The notes: generated by a model from the sequence alone, not told the origin. DNA of 64,000 bases from Oscillospiraceae bacterium (GCA_015065765.1 SVPP01000012.1:1-64000); one strand, 5' to 3'. Shown: positions 46,277 through 54,697, numbered from the stretch's first letter. Program-made: numbers and translations.

Positions 46277-47278
46277 ATGAACAGAGTAATAAAATTTAAA
46301 AACCCGCCATCGATAACCCATACCGCATCTGTTGTGGGAAAAGAAGAGGGAAAAGGTCCTCTTGCACATGAGTTCGATGAAATTTATGATGACGCAACCT
46401 TTGGCGAGGATTCATGGGAAAAAGCAGAAAGCACTCTTCAAAAAAAAGCAATCGAAAAAGTTATAGAAAAATCAGGAAGAAAAAAGGATGAAATTGATCT
46501 GCTCTTTGCCGGAGACCTACTCAACCAGTGCACAGGCTCAACCTTCGGAATCAGGGATTTGTCAATTCCTTTTGCAGGCATGTACGGTGCGTGCTCCACA
46601 ATGGCTCTCACCCTTGCTACTGCATCGGTTTTCATTGCAAGCGGTGCAGCTTCAGTAGCAATTGCAGCCACATCATCCCACTTCTGCTCATCGGAAAAGC
46701 AATTTCGTTTTCCGCTCGAATACGGCGGTCAGAGAACTCCCACTGCACAGAGAACATGTACTGCAGCAGGTGCATCAATGATTGAAAAAAGCGGTGGAAA
46801 AGTTCTCATTGACAGTGTGATTTTCGGCAAAATCCAGGACCTCGGAATTACTGATGCCAACAACATGGGAGCTGCTATGGCACCTGCAGCCGCAGACACA
46901 ATCTCACAATTTCTGAAAAGCACAAAAACCACACCCGACGACTATGACCTGATTCTTACAGGTGACCTTGGCTTTGTAGGCAGCGAGCTTCTCACAGAGC
47001 TTCTTATGAAAGACCATAACCTTGATATTTCCTCTGTCCACAACGATTGCGGAAAAATGATGTTTTACCGCGAAGGACAGGATGTTCATGCAGGAGGCTC
47101 GGGCTGCGGATGTTCGGCAAGTATTCTCAATTCACACATCTACAGACAGCTTTGCGAAAAGGAGCTTGAAAAAGTTCTCTTCGTGGCAACAGGTGCTCTT
47201 CTCTCGCCAACATCAACAATGCAGGGCGAATCTATCCCCGGTATTGCTCACGGAATTTTACTGAAAGGAAAAAGCTGA
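46277..47278 (+). CDS. spoVAD: Stage V sporulation protein AD
   Basis: 333 residues from ATG 46277 (MNRVIKFKNPPSITHTASVVGKEEGKGPL), preceded by AGGTGA. The thiolase-like fold shows LFAGDLLNQCTGSTFGIRDL, PFAGMYGACSTMALTLATAS, RTPTAQRTCTAAGA and GGSGCGCSASILNSHIY. In Bacillus it binds dipicolinic acid and is needed for its uptake into the spore. The start of a 52-residue membrane protein overlaps its stop. spoVAC, normally directly upstream, lies 7 kb away; no spoVAE is in the window. Confidence 0.96.
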   Translation: MNRVIKFKNPPSITHTASVVGKEEGKGPLAHEFDEIYDDATFGEDSWEKAESTLQKKAIEKVIEKSGRKKDEIDLLFAGDLLNQCTGSTFGIRDLSIPFAGMYGACSTMALTLATASVFIASGAASVAIAATSSHFCSSEKQFRFPLEYGGQRTPTAQRTCTAAGASMIEKSGGKVLIDSVIFGKIQDLGITDANNMGAAMAPAAADTISQFLKSTKTTPDDYDLILTGDLGFVGSELLTELLMKDHNLDISSVHNDCGKMMFYREGQDVHAGGSGCGCSASILNSHIYRQLCEKELEKVLFVATGALLSPTSTMQGESIPGIAHGILLKGKS

Positions 47279-47436
47279 TGAATCACGTAAAATGTCTTAT
47301 TTCAACAATTATCTGCAGTGCAAAAGTGCTGAAAATTATTGAGTGCATAAAATGGATTGTTCTGATTTTTACTGTTGTTTTCTCCGCCGTCCACACTTTC
47401 AAATTAATAAAAAGCGGAAAGTTTATAGAAAGATAA
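47278..47436 (+). CDS. Small membrane protein coupled to spoVAD
   Basis: 52 residues beginning MNHVKCLISTIICSAK and ending KSGKFIER, with a hydrophobic helix (about 26-39, IVLIFTVVFSAVHTF). The ATG overlaps the spoVAD TGA in the ATGA arrangement, a strong sign of translational coupling. Its own ribosome-binding site would be AAAGGAAAAA just before the spoVAD stop. It is too short for spoVAEa or spoVAEb and shows no similarity to them by eye. Not recognised; possibly a coupled sporulation protein. Confidence 0.6.
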   Translation: MNHVKCLISTIICSAKVLKIIECIKWIVLIFTVVFSAVHTFKLIKSGKFIER

Positions 47437-47456
47437 ATTATAATTTTAAACGAAAA

Positions 47457-47515
47457 ATCCCCTCAGTCAAAATCGTAGATTTTGACAGCTCCCCTTGCGT
47501 TTTCAAGGGGAGCCT
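47457..47515. repeat. Two-hairpin intergenic repeat, copy 1
   Basis: CCCTCAGTC, a stem GTCAAAATC/GATTTTGAC, AGCT, then a stem CTCCCCTTG/CAAGGGGAG. The same order of elements occurs at 63196-63247 and, reversed, at 48730-48781. Flanked by exact 16-base copies of AGATAAATTATAATTT at 47431-47446 and 47531-47546. Confidence 0.8.
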
Positions 47516-47598
47516 GAAATCGAACTATACAGATAAATTATAATTTATTTGACTTTTTGGCTCTATCTGTTATACTCTTTTATAAAGGAGTTGATAAT

Positions 47599-48684
47599 AT
47601 GATTCAGAAGATGCTCGAAAAATTAAATATCCCCTCACCTCTTGAAATTACAGGTGAAAGGGTTAAAACTCAGGAAGAATGGGAAAAGGTAAGACCGCTT
47701 GTGCTTGAAACTATGCTCAGAAACGAATATGGTTTCCTGCCTGAAGAGCCTGAAAAAGTGACTTTTGATATCAAGGAATTTGATGACAGAAGATACTGTG
47801 CCGGAAAGGCTTATCTGATGAAAATTGAAATCACATCGGAAATCTGCGGTGAAAAATTCACTTTTCCTGTTACATACGTATACCCCAAAAAAGGTGAAAA
47901 GCACAAAACTGTTGTGCACATCAATTTCAGAGACAATGTCCCTGACGAATATATGCCCACAGAGGAAATTATTGACAACGGCTTCGGCTGTGCATCTTTC
48001 TGCTACAAGGATGTTACCAGCGATGACGGAGATTTCACAAATGGTCTTGCAGGGATTATTTATAAAGAAAAAGAAAGAACAGCTCATTCCTGCGGTAAAA
48101 TCGCAATGTGGGCATGGGCAGCAATGAGAGTTATGGATTTCCTGCAGACAAGAGACGAGGTCGACAAGGACTGTATCACAGTTGCAGGCCACTCCCGTCT
48201 TGGCAAAACTGCACTTCTTACTGCGTCGGTTGATGAACGTTTCGCGTGTGCACATTCAAACAGTGCAGGCTGCAGCGGCGATGCTCTTAATAGAGGAAAA
48301 TCTGCCGGCAACGAATACATCGGCCACATTGTGAAGGTCTTCCCTTATTGGTTCTGTGAGAAATATAAGGATTATGCAGAAAAAGATGAGGAAACTCCCT
48401 TTGACCAGCATTTTATGCTTTCACTTATTGCACCGAGAAAGGTGCACATAGCATCAGCAGAAAAAGACCTGTGGGCTGCACCGAATCTGCAGTTTCTCTC
48501 CTGCGTTGCGGCAAGCGAGGTTTTTGAGCTTTACGGCAAAAAGGGATTTGTGTACGAAGATGAAGATTTCCTGAAAACAGGAAAATTCTTAAACGACGGT
48601 TACATCGGTCTCTGCCACAGAGAAGGTGTTCACTATTTTTCCCGTGATGACTGGCACGGACTGATGGATTTTTTAAATAAGTAA
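47599..48684 (+). CDS. CE15-like carbohydrate esterase (alpha/beta hydrolase), cytoplasmic
   Basis: 361 residues from ATG 47599, preceded by AAAGGAG. The serine motif GHSRLGKTALL is the GCSRxGK type of CE15 glucuronoyl esterases, followed by NSAGCSGDALNRGKSAGNEYI and FPYWFCEKY, also typical, and the presumed catalytic His in GVHYFSRDDW near the C-terminus. Known CE15 enzymes cleave glucuronoyl esters between lignin and xylan and are secreted; this one has no signal peptide and may act on imported oligosaccharides or another ester. It is a single-gene unit between two intergenic repeats. Confidence 0.82.
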   Translation: MIQKMLEKLNIPSPLEITGERVKTQEEWEKVRPLVLETMLRNEYGFLPEEPEKVTFDIKEFDDRRYCAGKAYLMKIEITSEICGEKFTFPVTYVYPKKGEKHKTVVHINFRDNVPDEYMPTEEIIDNGFGCASFCYKDVTSDDGDFTNGLAGIIYKEKERTAHSCGKIAMWAWAAMRVMDFLQTRDEVDKDCITVAGHSRLGKTALLTASVDERFACAHSNSAGCSGDALNRGKSAGNEYIGHIVKVFPYWFCEKYKDYAEKDEETPFDQHFMLSLIAPRKVHIASAEKDLWAAPNLQFLSCVAASEVFELYGKKGFVYEDEDFLKTGKFLNDGYIGLCHREGVHYFSRDDWHGLMDFLNK

Positions 48685-48729
48685 AAAAACAAATTATAAT
48701 TTGACGTTTAGAAATTAGCTATAACAAGT

Positions 48730-48781
48730 GGCTCCCCTTGTCAGGGGAGCTGTCGTTTTCGCAAGAAAATGACTGAGGGGT
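48730..48781. repeat. Two-hairpin intergenic repeat, copy 2 (inverted)
   Basis: GCTCCCC/GGGGAGC stem, then GTCGTTTTC/GAAAATGAC stem and GACTGAGGGG, the reverse orientation of the element at 47457-47515. The second stem differs in sequence but keeps its pairing. Confidence 0.8.
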
Positions 48782-48802
48782 AGTTACATATTGTTATTAT
48801 CT

Positions 48803-48853
48803 CTCCCTCCGTCTTTTGCTTTGCAAAAGCCACCTCCCTCATCAGATGGAGGC
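48803..48853. repeat. Second type of two-hairpin intergenic repeat
   Basis: CCCTCCGTC, a stem CTTTTGC/GCAAAAG, GCCA, then a stem CCTCC/GGAGG. The order of parts parallels the repeat just upstream but the sequence differs. The gap 48685-48976 holds only these repeats and the terminator of the M23 gene. Confidence 0.65.
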
Positions 48854-48909
48854 AACGCTCTGTTCAACTGCACGCTAAATTGTAATTTACCCATAATTCA
48901 AAATAACAA

Positions 48910-48950
48910 AAATGCAGTAGAGGTTTAAAAATTAAACTTCTACTGCATTT
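48910..48950 (-). terminator. Terminator of the ftsEX-M23 operon
   Basis: A 12-bp stem AAATGCAGTAGA / TCTACTGCATTT with further pairing of the flanks (ATAACAAA and TTTGTTAT), 27 bases after the M23 gene stop. Confidence 0.85.
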
Positions 48951-48976
48951 GACTTTGTTATTCGGTAAGTAACCTT

Positions 48977-50260
48977 TTAAATATACGGTGCGGGGTCCAT
49001 TGTTGTGCCCCACATGCCATTACGGATTTCGAAGTGACAATGTGCACCTGAGGAGTTACCTGTTGTACCCATAATTGCAATCTGCTGTCCCTGTGAAACC
49101 TGCTGTCCTACTGAAACATTGATTGTGTAATTGTGAGCATAAAGCGTGAGGTAACCATCTGAGTGAGTAATCATAACTGTGTTACCGTAGCCTGATACCC
49201 ATCCTGCATAAGAAACTGTACCCGCCTTTGAAGCAACAATTTTCTTTGTAAAGGGACCTGTCTGACCTCCTGCACCGCCACAGGAAATATCTATACCTGC
49301 GTGAAGCTTATAAACACCTGTTACGGGGTTTGTTCTCATGCCGTATACAGAAGAAATATATCTGTCTGAATAAGGCACAGGATTGATGTAGCCTGAAGGA
49401 TTACTTGAGGGTGCATAGTTAGTGCCTGCACCGCCTGAGCCGTTAGAGCCCATGATAATATTCTGAATCTGCTGTTCAAGCTGGGCTTCCTGTCTGTCAA
49501 GAGCGGCAATCTGATTCTTATATGCCTGACTTTCTTTATCAAGAGTAGTAAGAATTGAATTTGCTTCCTTGTATTTCAGCGAAATCTCGGTCTGTCTGTC
49601 AGTGAAAACCTTCTGCTCTTTTTCAAGCTCTGCCTTTTTCTCTTCAAGAACTGCTCTTTCAGCCGCTAATTCTTCTTTCTGCTTTTCAAGCTCTTCCTGA
49701 AGTTTAAGCAGGTCTTCCATCTTCTTGATAAGTGACTTGATAATTTTATCGTCATTATCTGCGATTCTCTTGAGCATTTCACTTGTTGTAAGATAAGATG
49801 CAAGGTTGTCTGCACTGAAAAGAAGTTTAAGAGTCGAACCGTCGCCTGCCATGTAGGAAGCTCTCATACGTACAGCAAGCATCTCTTTGATTTCCTTGAT
49901 TTCTTCCTTCTGGTCAGCCATCTGCACTTCAATCTCAGCAATTTCCTCATTCTTTGCTTCGATTTCTTCATTGATACCGTTAACCTCTGTATTGAGGCCA
50001 TTGATTTTTTCCTGATAAAGGTCAATTTCCTTCTGAATTGCTTCAATCTGAGCATAAAGAGTTGTTACATACTCTTCCTGTCTGTCAAGGTCACCCTTCA
50101 TTGAATCAAGAAGTTCCTGTTTCTGTTCTCTTTCTGCCTGGATATCTGCTATCTGGTCTTGAAGTTCGGATTTGGATGCAGCAGATGAGGAAATGGCAAT
50201 ATTGAACACAAACACAAGTGACATAATCACTGAAAGTGCTCTGTTTAACTTATTCTTCAT
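48977..50260 (-). CDS. Secreted coiled-coil M23 peptidoglycan hydrolase (FtsEX-associated)
   Basis: 427 residues from ATG 50260. Signal peptide (about 1-28, ending SSSAAS), a long coiled coil (about 30-270, e.g. EEIEAKNEEIAEIEVQMADQ), a Gly/Ser/Pro linker and a C-terminal LytM/M23 domain with the zinc ligands HAGIDIS and HCHFEI. This is the architecture of EnvC and PcsB-like hydrolases whose coiled coil is activated by FtsEX. The M23 motifs are complete, so it is likely an active endopeptidase rather than a degenerate activator. It overlaps the ftsX stop by 11 bases. Confidence 0.94.
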   Translation of the reverse strand: MKNKLNRALSVIMSLVFVFNIAISSSAASKSELQDQIADIQAEREQKQELLDSMKGDLDRQEEYVTTLYAQIEAIQKEIDLYQEKINGLNTEVNGINEEIEAKNEEIAEIEVQMADQKEEIKEIKEMLAVRMRASYMAGDGSTLKLLFSADNLASYLTTSEMLKRIADNDDKIIKSLIKKMEDLLKLQEELEKQKEELAAERAVLEEKKAELEKEQKVFTDRQTEISLKYKEANSILTTLDKESQAYKNQIAALDRQEAQLEQQIQNIIMGSNGSGGAGTNYAPSSNPSGYINPVPYSDRYISSVYGMRTNPVTGVYKLHAGIDISCGGAGGQTGPFTKKIVASKAGTVSYAGWVSGYGNTVMITHSDGYLTLYAHNYTINVSVGQQVSQGQQIAIMGTTGNSSGAHCHFEIRNGMWGTTMDPAPYI

Positions 50261-51173
50261 CCGGGTCATACTCCTGTTCTTTCAAATATTTGCTGATTGA
50301 TACGGCACTGCCGAACGCGCCTGTAATGATACCCACTGCAAGGAACGCTACGAGAATAAACAGTGCGTGGTCCTTGAATGGCACGATTCCGCTACTCATA
50401 AAGAGGCTGAAGCTTCCGCCGATTGAACGGGCAACAAGCTCATAAACTCCCCATACAACTCCAAGCGACAGCACGCCTGAAATCACACCGAGGGACATAC
50501 CCTCAATCATAAAGGGCCAGCGGATAAACCATGATGTTGCACCGACTGATTTCATAATCTTGATTTCAAGACGGCGTGAGAACATGGTGATTTTGATTGT
50601 GTTTGAAATAATGAAGAGTGATACGATAAGGAGAATTATGATAACACCGAAGCTGATGTATGTCACAGTTTTTCTGATTGATGCCACCTGCTGGGACAAT
50701 TCTCTGTCTTCTCTTACACTCTGGATATTATCTGTGTTTTCAATCTGTCTGAGTGTTGAATCGAAAAGAGTAAGGTCATCAAGAACTACTCTGTAGGAAT
50801 CGGGAAGAGGGTTGTCCATTCCTTCAAAGAGAGTTCTGTCTCCTCCGAGAGCATCAAGCTGCTCTTCAAAGGCTTCCTCTTTTGATACGAACTCACAGTC
50901 TTTTACGTTTTCAATTTTCATCAGATCAGTTCTGACCTTTGCTACTGTTTCATCGTCTGCATTGTCATCAACGAAAGCAACGATTACGTTTGAGTCCTCA
51001 ATATTTGTAATAATTTCCTGCATATTGACAACGAGCATGAAAGCAATACCCATCATAACAAGGCATGAAAGCAGAACTGAAATTGATGCCACAGACATAA
51101 GTCTGTTAAGCCAGATATTTTTGAAGCCTTCCTTTGTAAGATAGCCGAGGCTTCCTCCGCCTTTCTTTTTCAT
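50250..51173 (-). CDS. ftsX: Cell division ABC transporter permease FtsX
   Basis: 307 residues, four membrane helices (about 30-50, 178-200, 220-245 and 272-292) with a large external domain between the first two (about 52-170). The N-terminal LGYLTKEGFKNIWLNRLMSVASI is the family start, and the segment RRLEIKIMKSVGATSWFIRWPFMIEG is the FtsX signature. It transmits ATP hydrolysis by FtsE to the M23 hydrolase outside the membrane. It starts three bases after ftsE ends. Confidence 0.97.
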   Translation of the reverse strand: MKKKGGGSLGYLTKEGFKNIWLNRLMSVASISVLLSCLVMMGIAFMLVVNMQEIITNIEDSNVIVAFVDDNADDETVAKVRTDLMKIENVKDCEFVSKEEAFEEQLDALGGDRTLFEGMDNPLPDSYRVVLDDLTLFDSTLRQIENTDNIQSVREDRELSQQVASIRKTVTYISFGVIIILLIVSLFIISNTIKITMFSRRLEIKIMKSVGATSWFIRWPFMIEGMSLGVISGVLSLGVVWGVYELVARSIGGSFSLFMSSGIVPFKDHALFILVAFLAVGIITGAFGSAVSISKYLKEQEYDPDEE

Positions 51174-51175
51174 AA

Positions 51176-52114
51176 TCAGCCTTCACCCCCGTCTTCATCT
51201 GAAGAATCATCATCGAGGTAAACGGAATATTTATCGCTTGCAAGATTGTTGTAAATCTCGTCTACGTCAATTTCGTTTGTGTGACCTGATTCTCTTTCTT
51301 CGCTCATGGTTTCCATAAATTTGCTCAGATCTTCAACGCTGTCCTCATCGGGATAGTAGGATTCAGATGCCTTCTTACGCATACGGCGAAGACGGCTCTT
51401 CTCACCGGGATTATATCTTTTCTCGTACTTCTGAACAAGAGGACTTGACGACAAGTCACCGTCAGCGACAACATTACCGCCGTCAAGAGTGATAACGCGT
51501 TTGTCAAACTGTCTTACAAGGTCATGCTCATGGGTAACGATAATAACTGTTGTACCTTTCTCATTGATATCCTTGAGAAGATCGATAATTTCAAAAGCCA
51601 TTGTAGGGTCAATGTTACCTGTAGGCTCGTCAGCGATAATAACTTTAGCATCGTTCACAAGTGCTCGAGCGAGAGCTACTCTCTGCTGTTCACCGCCTGA
51701 AAGCTCGTTGGGGAAACATCTTGCCTTGTTTGAAAGTCCCACTCTTGTGATAACAAAGGGAACTCTTTTGCGGATTTCTGATTCCCTTGCACCGATAACA
51801 CGCATTGCGAAAGCGATGTTTTCATAAACTGTCATGTTTGGGATAAGTCTGAAATCCTGGAAAACGATACCTAAATCTCGTCTGAAATAAGGTATTTCAC
51901 GCTTTTTCAGCTCTGTGAGAGTATGCCCGTTCACGATAACTGTACCGCTTGTGGGAACTTCCTCACGCATAAGAATTTTCAAAAAGGTACTTTTACCTGC
52001 ACCCGATGCACCTACAACAAACACAAACTCGCCGTCTTCAATATGAATGTTGACATCTTTAAGTGCCTGAGTGCCGTTATCATACCTCTTCGAGACATTA
52101 ATAAAGTCAATCAT
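51176..52114 (-). CDS. ftsE: Cell division ATP-binding protein FtsE with a C-terminal extension
   Basis: 312 residues. The first 225 or so are a normal FtsE: Walker A GASGAGKST, Q-loop FQDFRLIPN, signature LSGGEQQR, Walker B VIIADEPTGNIDP and TVIIVTHEHDLV. The remaining 85 residues form an extra tail with a basic part (PGEKSRLRRMRKKA) and then a strongly acidic part ending DDDSSDEDGGEG; typical FtsE ends near 230. The tail may bind a partner. It follows the CdaR-like regulator by 18 bases and precedes ftsX. Confidence 0.96.
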   Translation of the reverse strand: MIDFINVSKRYDNGTQALKDVNIHIEDGEFVFVVGASGAGKSTFLKILMREEVPTSGTVIVNGHTLTELKKREIPYFRRDLGIVFQDFRLIPNMTVYENIAFAMRVIGARESEIRKRVPFVITRVGLSNKARCFPNELSGGEQQRVALARALVNDAKVIIADEPTGNIDPTMAFEIIDLLKDINEKGTTVIIVTHEHDLVRQFDKRVITLDGGNVVADGDLSSSPLVQKYEKRYNPGEKSRLRRMRKKASESYYPDEDSVEDLSKFMETMSEERESGHTNEIDVDEIYNNLASDKYSVYLDDDSSDEDGGEG

Positions 52115-52132
52115 TGTTTAAATTCCTCGTAA

Positions 52133-53215
52133 TCAATATTTTACCGGGTTGGCGTCGAGATATTTTTTAACCATAAGAGCCACTTTGAATACGATTGCAT
52201 CATCAAACTCACGAAGGTCAAGACCTGTGAGCTTTTTGATTTTCTCAAGTCTGTAAACAAGAGTATTCCTATGTACAAAAAGTTTTCTCGATGTTTCGGA
52301 AACATTGAGGTTATTTTCAAAGAAACGCTGGATTGTGAAAAGTGTTTCGTGGTCAAGACTTTCAATTGATCCCTTCTTGAACACTTCCTTAAGGAACATT
52401 TCACAGAGAGTTGTGGGAAGCTGATAAATAAGTCTTGCAATACCGAGGTTATCATAGCTGATAACAATTTTTTCTGTATCGAAGAATTTACCTACTTCTG
52501 TTGCAACCTGTGCTTCCTTAAAGCTTCTTGCAAGGTTTTTGATACCTGTTACTGTAGAGCCGATACCTACAAGCACATTTGTATAATATTCAACACCGAG
52601 ACTGTCAATAATTGAACGTGCAAGCTTCTCAAGGTCTTTTGTTTCAATGTTCGGTTTAACCTCTTTGACAAGAGCGATATCTGTCTCATTGATACCTATA
52701 ACAAAATCCTTTGTCTTCTCAGGGAAGATATTCTGAAGTGTTTCAAGAGCAGCTACTTCGTCCTTACCGAAAATCTTAATAAGGATAACAACTCTTGAAG
52801 CATCACTGTTGAAACGGAGTTCTCTTGCCTTAAGGAAGATATCTCCGGGAAGGATGTTGTCAAGGATTACGTTTTTAACAAAATTGCCTTTGTCATATTT
52901 TTCATCATAGCACTGCTTGATATTCTCAAGCGATACGCAGACAAGACCTGCAAGCTTGCGGGCTTCAAAATCGTCACCTTCAACAAATGCTGCATATTCT
53001 GCACCAAGACGGCTGCCAAGTGTTTTAAATGTTCTTGCACCGACTTTTACGCATTCACTGCTCTCGAAAACCTTCTGACTTCCGTCAATACTTTCGCCGA
53101 TAACAGAAAGCTCACTGCATGCAATAATTGTACCTGTTTCGTCAATAACACCTACAGTTCTGTCAATGGCATCCTTCATCTGATGAACGACACCCTGGAA
53201 AATACGATTTGCCAT
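52133..53215 (-). CDS. CdaR/PucR-type transcriptional regulator
   Basis: 360 residues from ATG 53215 (MANRIFQGVVHQMKDAIDRTVGVIDETGTIIACSEL), preceded by AGAGGG; the frame extends upstream to 53326 without support. The N-terminal half is a sugar-diacid-type sensor domain, followed by a GGDEF-like CdaR central domain and a C-terminal HTH_30 (NNLNVSETSRKLFVHRNTLVYRLEKI, CdaR/PucR type). Such regulators usually control sugar-acid or purine pathways; here the gene heads the ftsEX operon with a separation of only 18 bases, which is unusual. A promoter and a structured leader precede it. Confidence 0.88.
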   Translation of the reverse strand: MANRIFQGVVHQMKDAIDRTVGVIDETGTIIACSELSVIGESIDGSQKVFESSECVKVGARTFKTLGSRLGAEYAAFVEGDDFEARKLAGLVCVSLENIKQCYDEKYDKGNFVKNVILDNILPGDIFLKARELRFNSDASRVVILIKIFGKDEVAALETLQNIFPEKTKDFVIGINETDIALVKEVKPNIETKDLEKLARSIIDSLGVEYYTNVLVGIGSTVTGIKNLARSFKEAQVATEVGKFFDTEKIVISYDNLGIARLIYQLPTTLCEMFLKEVFKKGSIESLDHETLFTIQRFFENNLNVSETSRKLFVHRNTLVYRLEKIKKLTGLDLREFDDAIVFKVALMVKKYLDANPVKY

Positions 53216-53337
53216 AAAAATCCCTCTCACTTTAATAATCTTTGTCCTGTCCCACCCTATGTCAGCTACAGTCACTGACCTGCATTTTTTCTTCATTTTT
53301 CGGGTGGTTGTGCATTTTGCTACCAAAACACAAAGTA

Positions 53338-53366
53338 ATTATACACTTTTGTAACTGATTTTGCAA
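53338..53366 (-). promoter_or_regulatory. Promoter of the regulator-ftsEX operon
   Basis: TTGCAA (53366-53361), a 17-base spacer and TATAAT (53343-53338) on the minus strand; the transcript would begin near 53331, about 115 bases before the ATG. The leader contains nested stems CCACCC/GGGTGG and GTCAG/CTGAC. Confidence 0.75.
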
Positions 53367-53478
53367 CCGAAATGTAATAATTTAATAAAAAATTTTTAGT
53401 TTTTTCGTATTAGTTCACAAAATATTCATGACTTTTATAAATAAAGACCAAAAAAGTCAGCGTTTATTCGTCAGTTTT

Positions 53479-54216
53479 TCATTGTGCATTATCACAACAT
53501 AATTTTCCTTTTTCAATCATTTCAAGTTCTTCAGCGGAAATTTCTCTGCATTCACCGGGCAAAAGGGAATCGTCCAGCGGCAGTCCGCCCATGGCAATTC
53601 TCTTAAGGAAAACTACTTCATTTCCAACCGAAGCAAACATTCTCTTGATCTGATGATATTTACCTTCTCTGATTGTGATTTCTACCTTTTTTCCCTCATC
53701 ATCAATAATTCTCACTCTTGCATCCATGCACTCTGTGCCGTCTGACAAAACTGCACCTTTTTCAAGAATTTCCTTACCCTCACCGGAAAGCACATCGCGA
53801 AGGTGAGCAACATATGTTTTTTCCACATGCTTTGAGGGTGAAAGAATTCTGTGAGCAAAATCACCGTCGTCGGTAATGAGCATGAAGCCTACAGTATCCT
53901 TGTCCAGTCTGCCTGCGGGAAAAAGATTTTTCCTTTTCATGCTTTCAGGCACAATGTCGATAACGGTTTTTGTTTTCGGGTCATTCGTAGCACTGACAAC
54001 ACCCTCTGGCTTATTCATCATAATATAGATATGTTCCTTATAAAAAAGCGGCTTACCGTTTACCGTGATTTCACTTTTTTCAGCATCTGCCTTGAATGCA
54101 GAATCCGTCACAACACTGCCGTCACATGAAACACTGCCTCCTTTTATAAGAGAGCGTGCATCGTTTCTTGAGATATTCATTTGTGATGAAATAATTTTAT
54201 CAATTCTCTGTATCAT
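53479..54216 (-). CDS. RsuA/RluB-family pseudouridine synthase
   Basis: 245 residues from ATG 54216. An N-terminal S4 domain (QRIDKIISSQMNISRNDARSLIKGGSVSCDG) is followed by the catalytic domain with the active-site Asp in GRLDKDTVGFMLITDDG, YIMMNKPEGVVSATND and the C-terminal EGKYHQIKRMFASVG. The motif normally reads RLDxDTxGLLLLT; here it has one Phe and a Val but the Asp is present. The family makes pseudouridine at position 516 of 16S rRNA or in 23S rRNA. A DUF4830-like gene precedes it and ends one base before its start. Confidence 0.94.
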   Translation of the reverse strand: MIQRIDKIISSQMNISRNDARSLIKGGSVSCDGSVVTDSAFKADAEKSEITVNGKPLFYKEHIYIMMNKPEGVVSATNDPKTKTVIDIVPESMKRKNLFPAGRLDKDTVGFMLITDDGDFAHRILSPSKHVEKTYVAHLRDVLSGEGKEILEKGAVLSDGTECMDARVRIIDDEGKKVEITIREGKYHQIKRMFASVGNEVVFLKRIAMGGLPLDDSLLPGECREISAEELEMIEKGKLCCDNAQ

Positions 54217-54217
54217 T

Positions 54218-54697
54218 TTAATCACTCATAATCGTATGTAATTCTGCCTTCTTACCTAAAATCGTTATATCTGCACCGATGACATTACCGTTATATATGA
54301 GAAGATTCGCCTGAACTTTCCCCTCTTTGTCCTCATATCCCGGGTAATTATTTATGTTATAGGTCCACTTTTTCACAATCTGACCTTTATATTTTTCGAG
54401 GTCAAGGCTCTGTCTTTTCTGAAGAGCATTGTATTCAATATAGGTTTCGTCAAATTCCCATGGAATCGTAACCTCTTTTACTGCACACGGCTCAACATCG
54501 AAATCCCAGCCGAACTGAGAGAGAAACTTTTCCCTTTCTTTATAATCGGATGCACGCAGACTGATTCCGCCTTCAGATACCACTGCAGATGTTTTCTCTG
54601 CATTAAATAATAACAGTGCTGAAAGTGCAATTATCGCAAGAAAAACAGAAAATAATATTATTTTTACTTTTGATGTTTTAACTGAAACAACAAACAT
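54218..54697 (-). CDS. Membrane-anchored DUF4830-like protein
   Basis: 159 residues from ATG 54697, preceded by AGGTGG. One N-terminal hydrophobic helix (about 11-31), then an external domain with FLSQFGWDFDVEPCAVKEVTIPWEFDETYIEYNALQKRQ and KYKGQIVKKWTYNINNYPGYE, which I recognise as the DUF4830 pattern of Clostridia. The family has no assigned function. It precedes the pseudouridine synthase on the same strand without a gap. Confidence 0.85.
   Translation of the reverse strand: MFVVSVKTSKVKIILFSVFLAIIALSALLLFNAEKTSAVVSEGGISLRASDYKEREKFLSQFGWDFDVEPCAVKEVTIPWEFDETYIEYNALQKRQSLDLEKYKGQIVKKWTYNINNYPGYEDKEGKVQANLLIYNGNVIGADITILGKKAELHTIMSD

Noticed and set aside
47278..47436. SpoVAE
   Set aside because: Far too short (52 residues with one helix) compared with SpoVAEa/b.
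47457..48853. CRISPR array
   Set aside because: Only three dispersed, mutually inverted and differently spaced copies; no regular spacers and no cas genes.
53216..53331. Known riboswitch in the leader of the CdaR-like gene
   Set aside because: The stems do not match the conserved cores of the c-di-GMP, TPP, glycine or SAM classes that I can recall; only an unassigned structured leader is reported.
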